Assembly (NCBI RefSeq): GCF_000421145.1 | Contig: NZ_ATWH01000005.1 | Location: 62,001 to 126,000, forward strand | Direction: 5' to 3' | Length of the DNA stretch: 64,000 nucleotides | From: Glaciibacter superstes DSM 21135 | Lineage (GTDB): Bacteria > Actinomycetota > Actinomycetes > Actinomycetales > Microbacteriaceae | Shown here: piece by piece, positions 35,423 through 43,600 of the stretch | Position numbering within the stretch: the first letter of the stretch is position 1 | Layout: each line of letters opens with the position of its first letter | Notes under the pieces: generated by a model | Told to the model about the DNA's origin: nothing | The model's input: the letters and a program-made list of their open reading frames with translations, nothing else | Databases searched by the model: none | Position numbers and translations under genes: made by a program

Positions 35423-36274
35423 TCAGCGCACCGACTTGCGCTCGTAGATGAGCATCGACCAGGAGTATCCGGCGACCGCGATGACGACAGCCCATCCGAT
35501 CGCGAGCACCGGGTTCCAGCCAAGCGGGGTGCCGAGCAGCAGCCCGCGGATGGCCTCGATGAACGGGGTGAACGGCTGGTACTGCGCGAACCACGCCAGC
35601 CCAGCCGGCAGCGAGTCGGTCGGCACGAAGCCGCTGCCGAGGAGCGGCAGAAGCATCAGTATGAGCGGCAGGTTGCTCGCCGTCTCGACGGACTTCGACT
35701 GCATTCCCATGCCGACCGCGATCCAGGTGACCGCGAATGCGATGAGTGCGATCATGCCTACGGCGGCGATCCACTCGATGGGCGTGGCCGTCGGGCGGAA
35801 GCCGATCAGCAGGCCGACGCCGAGCACGAGGGCGACGGCGATCATCGCCTGGATGGTGTTGCCGAGCACGTGCCCGGCAAGCACAGAAGCCCTCGAGATC
35901 GCCATCGTGCGGAACCGCGCGGTGATCCCCTCCGTCATGTCCATGGAGACCGTCGTCGCTGTGCCGCCGGCGCTGCCCGCGATGGTGATCAGCAGGATGC
36001 CCGGCATGACGTACGCGAGATACGCCTCTCGCCCGCCGGCCGGGTCGACGCCGGGGAGGCCGGCGCCGAGTGTGCCGCCGAACACGAAGACGGTCAGCAG
36101 CAGGATCACCACCGGCCCCAGGATGGTGAACATCGACAGACCGGGGTAGCGCACCATGTGCAGCAGGTTGCGGCTCAGCATTGTGATCGAGTCGGCGACG
36201 ACGTGCGATTGCCGGCTGGCTCCCAGGGCTGGGGTGCGCTGGGCGGCTGGGCGCTCGGGGCTCAGGGTGGTCAT
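35423..36274 (-). CDS. ABC-2 type exporter permease (DrrB-like)
   Basis: A 283-residue membrane protein with about six transmembrane segments and the ABC-2 permease pattern (MVRYPGLSMFTILGPVVILL at the first segment; QYQPFTPFIEAIRGLLLG before the last). It pairs with the ATPase whose stop overlaps its ATG (ATGA at 36271-36274). DrrAB-like pairs export drugs or lipids. The cargo is unknown. Confidence 0.88.
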   Translation of the reverse strand: MTTLSPERPAAQRTPALGASRQSHVVADSITMLSRNLLHMVRYPGLSMFTILGPVVILLLTVFVFGGTLGAGLPGVDPAGGREAYLAYVMPGILLITIAGSAGGTATTVSMDMTEGITARFRTMAISRASVLAGHVLGNTIQAMIAVALVLGVGLLIGFRPTATPIEWIAAVGMIALIAFAVTWIAVGMGMQSKSVETASNLPLILMLLPLLGSGFVPTDSLPAGLAWFAQYQPFTPFIEAIRGLLLGTPLGWNPVLAIGWAVVIAVAGYSWSMLIYERKSVR

Positions 36275-37251
36275 GGTTCGGTTCCCTTCATATCGACCCG
36301 GTCGGGCTGATCCTTCTTGCCGTTCTGATCTTTCTTACCGGTGAGGGCGAAGAACACGTCATCGAGATCCGGGGTATGGATGCTGAGGTCGTCGACCTCG
36401 AGTTTGGCCGCATCGAGGCGATCCAGTACGGCGCGCAGCGTACCGACCCCGCCATCGCTCGGCACGGTGAGCGCGAGTCCGGCGTCGTCGCGAGCGGACT
36501 CGTCGAGCAGTCGGGAGGCGCCGTCAAGGGTCGCGGCATCGGCGAACCGCAGCCGGAGGTGCCCGCCTGGCACGAGGCGCTTGAGCTCGTCTGGTGTTCC
36601 GTCGGCGACGATGCGGCCGCCGTCGAGCACCGCGATTCGGTCAGCGAGCTCGTCGGCCTCCTCGAGTTGCTGGGTGGTGAGCAGCACGGTCGTGCCCTCA
36701 GCGACCAGACTGCGCACAATGTCCCACATGGTGTGCCGGCTGCGCGGGTCGAGGCCCGTTGTCGGTTCGTCGAGGAAGATCACACTCGGTGTCGCCACGA
36801 GCGTCATCGCAAGGTCGAGGCGTCGGCGCATCCCACCGGAGTAGGTGGCGAGCGGCTTGCGGGCGGCCTCGACCAGGTCGAACTGCTCGAGCAGCTCGGT
36901 CACCCGCGCTTTCGAACGCTTCGCGCCGAGGTGACGCAGCCGGGCCATCAGCAGGAGGTTCTCCTCGCCGGTGAGCAGGCCGTCGACAGCCGAGAACTGA
37001 CCGGTCAGGCCGATCACCGCCCGCACGCCGCCTGGATCGCGAACGACGTCGCATCCGTTCACCAGTGCCGTACCGCCGTCTGGCCGCACGAGAGTGGACA
37101 AAATGTGCACGGTCGTCGTCTTGCCTGCGCCGTTGGGGCCGAGCAGCGCGGTGACGGTGCCCGCGCCCACGCTGAGATCGATGCCGTCGAGCACCGTCTT
37201 GTCGCCGTATGACTTGCGAAGCCCGTGGGTTTCGATCGCTGGGGTGGTCAT
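36271..37251 (-). CDS. ABC exporter ATP-binding protein (DrrA-like)
   Basis: The 326-residue ATPase has Walker A GPNGAGKTT, signature YSGGMRRRLDLAMTL, Walker B VIFLDEPTTGLDPRSR, and the extended C-terminal domain of the DrrA/daunorubicin-resistance group. I use ATG 37251, which has AAAGGA nine bases upstream; ATG 37260 would sit almost on that site. It energises the adjacent permease. The DUF4097 gene ends 32 bases upstream in the same operon. Confidence 0.9.
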   Translation of the reverse strand: MTTPAIETHGLRKSYGDKTVLDGIDLSVGAGTVTALLGPNGAGKTTTVHILSTLVRPDGGTALVNGCDVVRDPGGVRAVIGLTGQFSAVDGLLTGEENLLLMARLRHLGAKRSKARVTELLEQFDLVEAARKPLATYSGGMRRRLDLAMTLVATPSVIFLDEPTTGLDPRSRHTMWDIVRSLVAEGTTVLLTTQQLEEADELADRIAVLDGGRIVADGTPDELKRLVPGGHLRLRFADAATLDGASRLLDESARDDAGLALTVPSDGGVGTLRAVLDRLDAAKLEVDDLSIHTPDLDDVFFALTGKKDQNGKKDQPDRVDMKGTEP

Positions 37252-37283
37252 GCGTTTCATTCCTTTCTGTCGATGCGCCTGGG

Positions 37284-38129
37284 TCATTGGGCGCGCTGGA
37301 TGGTGATATCGCCGTACTGGGTGCGCGCACGCACTGCGACGGTGTGCTCTGACTCCTCTGGAGCGCGGTCGCCATCGAGCTCATTGCGCACATGCCCGGA
37401 CTTCGAGGAGAGGTCGAGCCAGGCGGGGACGCCGGGCTCGACGCCGATGGTGACCTGGCCGAAGCCGCTCTCGACCTGGATGGAACCGGCCCCGACCTCT
37501 CGCAGCTGGATGCTCCCGTACGCGGTCTTCGCTGTAACCGAGGCGAGTGACTTCGTGATCTCGAGGTCGCCGTATGAGAGCTTGGCGTCGAGGTCGCCGC
37601 CTGCTTCCCCGATCAGGATGGAACCGTGCGAAGCCTTGAGGATCGCGTCACCGGTGACCTTTCCGACCCGGATCTGACCGTGGTCGGCCGTGATCTCGAT
37701 CCCACCCTTTGCGGTACCCACGGTCGCGTTGCCGTGCGAGGCTCGCAGCCACAGGTCGCCGACGCGGTCGACATCCACTGGGCCCATCGAGCATTTGATG
37801 CGGGTGGCGCCGAGGGGCCCGGCCGTGCGCAGGCCGCCGACCGAGATCTCGGCGGTGAGCCGCGATCCCGTTGGCAACTCGACCTTCACGTCGACGGACT
37901 CGGTCGGGCCGATGAAGTTGATCCTGGGCTTCGGGCCCGTGATGGTCACCCGCTGGCCGTCGAAGTCGACCTTGGTCTCCTCCGCGCCTCGGCGGTCGAC
38001 GGCCTTTGCCGGGTTGGTGGGCGACACGGTCACGACCGTGTCGGTGCGGTCACTGGCGAAGACCTCGAGCGCGCCGACCTGCAGGTTGACGGCGAGGTCG
38101 ATGGGGGTGGGGGTGTTGTAAGTGGGCAT
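37284..38129 (-). CDS. DUF4097-family beta-strand repeat protein
   Basis: The 281-residue protein is made of short repeated beta strands (ASHGNATVGTAKGGIEITAD, ASHGSILIGEAGGDLDAKLS, KTAYGSIQLREVG), the DUF4097 beta-helix-like fold. There is no signal peptide or membrane segment, so it appears cytosolic here. It lies between a ribbon-helix-helix regulator gene and a DrrAB-like exporter, and is probably an accessory or sensing component of that system. No biochemical role is established for the family that I can name. Confidence 0.8.
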   Translation of the reverse strand: MPTYNTPTPIDLAVNLQVGALEVFASDRTDTVVTVSPTNPAKAVDRRGAEETKVDFDGQRVTITGPKPRINFIGPTESVDVKVELPTGSRLTAEISVGGLRTAGPLGATRIKCSMGPVDVDRVGDLWLRASHGNATVGTAKGGIEITADHGQIRVGKVTGDAILKASHGSILIGEAGGDLDAKLSYGDLEITKSLASVTAKTAYGSIQLREVGAGSIQVESGFGQVTIGVEPGVPAWLDLSSKSGHVRNELDGDRAPEESEHTVAVRARTQYGDITIQRAQ

Positions 38130-38233
38130 GCTGGCGCTCCCTTTCTGGGCTTGTGTGGGCGCTGTCGTCGGACCACGCGGGTGCGCGTGGCTGGTTCAGA
38201 TCGTGGGGTTGGGCGTTCTACCCGGGTCTACGC

Positions 38234-38734
38234 CTAGCGCGCCCACCCTGCGAAGTTGTCGCCGGTGCGCAGCGTGCGCTGCGCCGATCGTCGTTGCTTG
38301 GGTTGGAGAGCGGTCGCAACCGCACGCACCAGCCAGGTGTTGACGGACAGTCCGTCGGCCGCGGCCGCGTCGTCCACCCGAGCCTTGAGGGCGTCAGGCA
38401 GACGGAGGGTCGTGCGTGAGGTGCTCGCGTCGCCTTGGTCGACGGATGCCGCGAGCCGCTCGGCAGTGTCAGTCTCGGTGTCGACTTCGGTGCTCGACTG
38501 GGTCACCACGAATTCCACCTCGCGTCCGCGCAGGCGTAGGTCAACTGAGCCGGGCGCGAGATCGCGGGTGATTTCGCCGGCCGCCGCCGACAGGGCGTCG
38601 AGCAGCACGAGCCGAGTTGCTGCATCCAGTCCGGCGGCGAGTCGCTCGGCGACGGCGCGAGTGTCTTCCGCGCCGAACGCCCCGGCATCCGCTAGCTGGC
38701 GTTGCAGGTCGATGACGTACTGTCCAAGTTCCAT
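38234..38734 (-). CDS. Ribbon-helix-helix (HicB/Arc-like) regulator
   Basis: A 166-residue protein from ATG 38734. The C-terminal SRTTLRLPDALKARVDDAAA followed by LSVNTWLVRAVATAL is a ribbon-helix-helix DNA-binding domain. The N-terminal 100 residues form a helical segment and a short beta region of unknown role. The overlapping palindrome at 38745-38763, just upstream of its start, suggests autoregulation and control of the DUF4097-exporter genes that follow. Upstream ATGs at 38800 and 38764 are inside the operator region and are not used. The 104-base gap to the next gene holds nothing I recognise. Confidence 0.75.
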   Translation of the reverse strand: MELGQYVIDLQRQLADAGAFGAEDTRAVAERLAAGLDAATRLVLLDALSAAAGEITRDLAPGSVDLRLRGREVEFVVTQSSTEVDTETDTAERLAASVDQGDASTSRTTLRLPDALKARVDDAAAADGLSVNTWLVRAVATALQPKQRRSAQRTLRTGDNFAGWAR

Positions 38735-38744
38735 GGCACCATGG

Positions 38745-38763
38745 TGACACCATGATGGTGTCA
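38745..38763. promoter_or_regulatory. Operator palindrome of the RHH operon
   Basis: TGACACCATGATGGTGTCA is a perfect 9-bp inverted repeat around one base. It begins 11 bases before the start codon of the ribbon-helix-helix gene. Further ATGGTG/GGTGTCAT half-sites flank it (38734-38746 and near 38777), giving the tandem array typical of such repressors. Confidence 0.75.
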
Positions 38764-38816
38764 TGTCAAGCCTCCGTGGTGTCATTCTTCCTGCAGCCAA
38801 CGCACGGACGGAACGT

Positions 38817-38846
38817 TTGGCGTTTCGCGGGCCACGTGCCTATGCT
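38817..38846 (+). promoter_or_regulatory. Promoter of the small SOS-type gene
   Basis: TTGGCG (38817-38822) and TATGCT (38841-38846) are 18 bases apart and resemble -35 and -10 elements. The SOS-type box begins ten bases downstream of the -10, over the likely transcription start. Confidence 0.45.
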
Positions 38847-38855
38847 CGTTAATCA

Positions 38856-38871
38856 TCGAACAAACATTCGA
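38856..38871. promoter_or_regulatory. SOS (LexA) box candidate
   Basis: TCGAACAAACATTCGA differs at one position from the Gram-positive LexA pattern CGAAC-N4-GTTCG. It lies 25 bases before the start codon of the 89-residue gene at 38897. Confidence 0.6.
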
Positions 38872-38896
38872 ATCGATGAGAGAGCAAGGAGTCATC

Positions 38897-39166
38897 ATGG
38901 TCACGCACGCAACCGACACCGTTGCGGTCTGGTTCGAGCGCAGCGTGCCGGTGCGCCTGGTCTGGGCTGGCATCCGTTTCACTGTCACCGACACGCCGAC
39001 GCCGTTACGTGGCACGCTCGATTACCTCGACGATCGTGTCACACACGCGCCGGAGCCGATCATCGGTTGGCGGTTCCAGGGCACGAGTGAGCGTGGCGAG
39101 ACGCATGTCTTCGACGTGCGCAAAACCGGCCGCGCTGAGTGGGAACTCGTCAGAATATACGACTGA
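38897..39166 (+). CDS. Small conserved protein, DUF6504-like
   Basis: An 89-residue protein from ATG 38897, with AAGGAG upstream. The VPVRLVWAGIRFTVTD and IIGWRFQGTSERGETHVFDV segments resemble DUF6504 proteins, which in Actinobacteria are often encoded beside the ImuB/DnaE2 translesion polymerases. Here it stands alone, but an SOS-type box upstream fits a DNA-damage role. No catalytic motif is visible, and the family call is moderate. Confidence 0.55.
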   Translation: MVTHATDTVAVWFERSVPVRLVWAGIRFTVTDTPTPLRGTLDYLDDRVTHAPEPIIGWRFQGTSERGETHVFDVRKTGRAEWELVRIYD

Positions 39167-39179
39167 CGCGGGTTCGCGA

Positions 39180-39202
39180 GTGCGGCCAAATCATCGGTTT
39201 GA
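39180..39202. repeat. Family A palindrome, left arm only
   Basis: GTGCGGCCAAATCATCGG followed by TTTGA matches the left arm of family A. The expected right arm is degenerate (CTCAAGCGAATTA near 39216), so the element seems decayed. Confidence 0.55.
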
Positions 39203-39243
39203 GCAATAAACCCACTCAAGCGAATTATGGGGTACCGACGATA

Positions 39244-39292
39244 CTCATAAGATCTTGGCCTAACATTATGAGAAACTGCCATTTATCATAAA
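39244..39292. promoter_or_regulatory. AT-rich inverted repeats before the Fic gene
   Basis: CTCATAA (39244-39250) and TTATGAG (39266-39272) form a 7-bp inverted repeat, followed by TTTATCATAAA (39282-39292). This AT-rich island contrasts with the surrounding GC-rich DNA and probably holds the promoter and an operator of the Fic gene. Confidence 0.5.
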
Positions 39293-39320
39293 ATGAAGCA
39301 CGCGGATCCGAACCCCAGGG

Positions 39321-40526
39321 ATGGTGCTCATGATCAGCCTGAATCCCTCCGCCGATTGGCCGCCGATCGGCAGCGAGACCGTCGAGTGGCCCAGTCGCTA
39401 CGCTGCTCCGTCTGCTCTCGAGCGCTACAGCCCGCGACCGACGAGCTACCGCGCGGCCGTCCCGCCGCTCATCTCTGAGCGCGGAATCCCTCTCAGCCCG
39501 CAGCTCGCCGCACTCGCGCGAGCTGCGGAGAACGAACTCATCCGCTTCGATGCGTCGCTGAACGACGAGATGACGGGCTTCGCGCCCCTTCTGCTCCGGT
39601 CTGAGGCGGCAGCGTCTTCCCAGATCGAACACTTGATGGCCAGCGCGCGGGCCGTCCTCACCGCCGAGATCGGCGACACGAGTAAGCGGAATGCAACGGA
39701 GATCGTCGGTAATACCCGTGCGATGCAGTCCGCCCTCGAACTGGCCGGACAGCTCAGCCCCGACTCGGTCAGAGTGATGCACCGCGAACTCATGCGCGGC
39801 ACGAATCACACGCCGGGCCAGTGGCGCACCGAGCCGGTCTGGATTGGCACCAGCGCCAGGAGCCCCGTGGGTGCGAGCTTCATCGCGCCCAGGCATGAGC
39901 GCGTGCCAGAGCTCATGGACGACGTCATGGCCTTTGCGCGACGAGATGACCTTCCGGTTCTCGCGCAAATTGCCCTCGCGCACGCACAGTTCGAGACGAT
40001 CCATCCGTTCACCGACGGAAATGGCCGAACCGGGCGCGCGCTTGTGCAGGCGATGCTGCGCGGAAAGGACATCACGCGTTCTGTCACCGTGCCCGTTTCC
40101 GCGGGACTCCTGACGGACGTGAGCGCCTACCATGATGCGCTCACTTCGTACCGTGCCGGAGACCTGGAACCGATCGTGACACAGCTTGCGATTGCGTCCG
40201 ACGATGCCATCCGCAACGCGAAAATACTCGTCGCTAAACTCCGTGATACAGCCGCCGCGTGGAACGAGAAGGCAATGCCGCGGCAGGGCTCCCAGCTCGC
40301 GCAGGTGCTCGAATACGCTGCACGGCAACCGGTGTTCACGGCGGCTTCCGTTGCCGCGAATCTCGGCATCGCGGCACCGAACATCTATCCACACCTGCAT
40401 AGGCTCACCGACCTTGGCATTCTCAAACAGAAGGCGGAGTACAAGATCGGTCAGGTCTGGCGAGCCGACGACGTGCTTGCCTCCCTCGACCAGTTCGCCG
40501 AGCGGGCGGGGCGTCGATCCCTCTAG
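39321..40526 (+). CDS. Fic-family protein with N-terminal inhibitory motif
   Basis: A 401-residue Fic protein. The active-site motif HPFTDGNGRTGR (228-239) is complete, so AMP transfer to a target hydroxyl is expected. SSQIEH (99-104) in the N-terminal helix resembles the class II inhibitory motif whose Glu blocks ATP binding. A C-terminal winged helix (about 330-370) suggests DNA binding. ATG 39321 or ATG 39330 can serve as start. It is preceded by an AT-rich island and may be part of a mobile accessory gene pool. The target is unknown. Confidence 0.9.
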   Translation: MVLMISLNPSADWPPIGSETVEWPSRYAAPSALERYSPRPTSYRAAVPPLISERGIPLSPQLAALARAAENELIRFDASLNDEMTGFAPLLLRSEAAASSQIEHLMASARAVLTAEIGDTSKRNATEIVGNTRAMQSALELAGQLSPDSVRVMHRELMRGTNHTPGQWRTEPVWIGTSARSPVGASFIAPRHERVPELMDDVMAFARRDDLPVLAQIALAHAQFETIHPFTDGNGRTGRALVQAMLRGKDITRSVTVPVSAGLLTDVSAYHDALTSYRAGDLEPIVTQLAIASDDAIRNAKILVAKLRDTAAAWNEKAMPRQGSQLAQVLEYAARQPVFTAASVAANLGIAAPNIYPHLHRLTDLGILKQKAEYKIGQVWRADDVLASLDQFAERAGRRSL

Positions 40527-40677
40527 CACGGCGGCGGTTACGGCCGCTCGCGTGAGTGCGGCGCGGTCCGCGGGGCCGTGGTGACACCGCGCGGTCGCTC
40601 GGCAGACAGCATCCGTTTACCTGCTGTTACTGCACCAACCCTACGTTCGACGAGTCCTCCTCGAACAAAGGTGCACC

Positions 40678-43600
40678 TTGACCACGCCACGTTTTCGTCG
40701 GTTTCGCGGAGCTCTTGCCACAGCCACCATCGGTGCGCTTGGCCTGAGCCTGCTTGCTGCCAGCCCCGCGTCCGCCGCTCCCGCCGACGGCGTGCCGCCG
40801 CTCGTCATCACGGAGATCGTCGCCGACAACCCGGGCGACGACAACTTCGAGTACTTCGAGGTGCACAACACCACAGCGGATGCCATCGATCTCGCGGCCG
40901 CCGGAATCACCTTCGCGTACTCCTACGCGGACTCTGACGATCAGGGGCGCGACGTTCCCCTGACCGCAGATGGCGGCGCTGAGGGCGATGTCAGCATCGC
41001 CGCAGGGGAGACCGTCGTCTTCTGGCTGAGCTACACCGCCGGCAAAGTCGACTCCACCAAGTTCACTGTCGACGGCTTCCGCACCGCTGTCGGCGCGGAT
41101 GCGGCCACCCAGGTCGTTCGCGTCACCGGTCAGAACGGCATGGCCAACGGCGGCGATCGCGGCGTGCGCATCGTCGACGGCGACGGCATCCTCTCGTGGT
41201 CGCACTACCCGACCGGTTCGATGGGGCAGGGCCAGGCCGTGCACTTCCGCCTGCCAGAAGACACCGCAGACCTCGGCCTTGACGTTCTCGCGCCGAACGC
41301 CGCACTGAGCCCCGGCGTCATCGACCCCGCCGCGCTGGTGCGCCCCACGCCAGAACCCGACCCGGTTCCAGAGCCTGGTCCCGCCGCCAACTGGCCGCTC
41401 ATCGTCACCGAGATCGCGCCAGACCACGCCGGCTACGACAACTTCGAGTTCTTTGAGGTGCACAACACCACGAACCTCCCCATCGACGTCGCCGCCGACG
41501 GCTACAGCTTCGCCTACGGCTCGTTCACCTCAGACGACATGACGAAGGACGTGCCGCTCACCGCAGAAGAAAACCTCGTGATCGGTGCAGGCGAGACAGT
41601 GCTCTACTGGCTCAGCTACACCAGCGGCAACGTCGACTCCAGCGCCTTCACCGTCGACGACTTCCGTGCGCAGTGGAATGCTCCGGCCGAGACGCCGGTC
41701 GTGCGCATCACCGGGCAGGGCGGCATGGCCAACGGCGGCAGCCGCGCCATCCGCGTCGTGCAGACGACGGATGCCGGTGCAGAGTCGGTCAGCTGGTCGC
41801 ACTATCCGGCCGGTTCGGTCTCCACGACCGCGACCGCGCACTTCCGCATCCCCGGCGACATCGCCGAGAACGGCCTGACCCTGCTCGAGTCTGCGGCCGC
41901 GACCCCCGGTGTCGTGGGGCCCGAAGCGCTCGTCGCCCCAGAGCCCGAACCCGAACCAGACTGGGACCCCCAGCCTGACCCCGCGCTCACCACCGCGCGC
42001 CTGCAGGTGACCGAGCTGCTGCCAGACTCCACCAACGTCGGTGCATCAGACGGCTTCGAGTTCGTCGAGCTCTACAACGCGACGAGTGAGCCGGTCGACT
42101 TCAGCGACTACACGATCAACTACCTCTACCCGGTCGACTTCCAGACCAACAGCAACGAGGTGCTGTGGCCGGCCCAGCCGAGCGACGTCGTGATCGAGCC
42201 GGGAAAGACCCTGGTGCTTTGGGTCAAGAACGGTCCGAACGACGCTCTCGGTGCCGCCGACTTCAACGGGCAGTTCGGCACGAACCTCGAGCTCGGAACG
42301 AACCTCGTGGAGATCCCAGCAGGCGGCATGGCCAACGGCTCGCCGCGCGGCATCGAGATTCTCACCAATACCGGGTTCAGCGTCAACCGCGCCTACTACA
42401 ACATGGGCACGACCGACGACGCGGTCGCCGACCAGGGCATCCGTTACGCCGTGACACCCGAAGACCTGCTGCTACAACGGATGCTGGGGGTCACCGCGGC
42501 GACACCGGGCGCCGTTCAGCAAGACCAGGTGCCGGCCGGCCTCATGATCGACCCCGTCGACACCGTCGCACCGGTGATCGACGACCTCACGGCATACCCG
42601 GTCGACCCGCCCGCCATCGACCCCGCCGTGAACTTCACCATCGAACTGGGAGCGAGCGACGACGTGCAGGTGCGCACGCTGGAACTGGCGTTGTCGAACA
42701 ACGTGGACAGCGACATCCGTTCGCTGAAGCTGGTGCAGGGCGATGACGGAATCTATCGCCACGTCGTGAACGCCGCCGACCTCATCGGTAAGAAGTGGTA
42801 CGAATACACGGTCACCGCGCGTGATGGTTCAAACGCCGCAACGACCGAGACCAGGCGGGTGCCGGTGATCGGTGCGAACCTCGACCCGATCCGGCTCAAC
42901 GTGACCGACGGGCAGTACGTGGGCGGCGAGTCCACCGTGATCGCGGCAGCTGACGACTACCCGAGCGAGATCGAGCTGAGCATCGACGGCACACCCGTCG
43001 ACACGGCGCCGAGCCTCGAGAGCGCGCCGACGTTCGCCTTCGAAGCGGGCGGGGTCGACACGTTCTTCCAGAACGGCGTGCGCATTGGCGATGACGTGCT
43101 GCACATCTTCGACGACGGCATCTACTCCGGCTTCGAAACGATCGTCACCCCGGTGCCGCAGGGTTACGTGGTGGAAGGCGACGAGGTCGTCGTGAGCATC
43201 TGGGCCGGCTCGAAGGCCGCACCGGAGATTGACCTGGGCGAGAACAACGACGATTTCCAGGTGAAGGGGCTGCGTCTGATCCTGCCCGATGGACGCACCC
43301 TCACCCCGATCGGCTACGACGACCCGACTGCCACCCTCAACATGGGCGACAGTGCAGGCAAGTTCGACTTCTACGACGCCAGGTTCGAACTGCCGGCGGA
43401 TGCCTTCACCGGCAACTCCACGGTGTGGGACACCACCGCGGTCGAAGACGGCGACCACGTCGTCTCTGCCACGGATGGCATTTCCACTCTGGCCCGCACG
43501 GTCATCGTCGACAACACGGCACCTGAGGTGAGCTCGTCGATCATCGACGGCACGCCGTACCAGGGTGAGATCCGCATCGCGGCCGAGATCGCAGACTCCG

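Noticed and set aside
39225..40529. 434-codon frame antisense to the Fic gene
   Set aside because: No family pattern, while the plus-strand Fic motif is complete.
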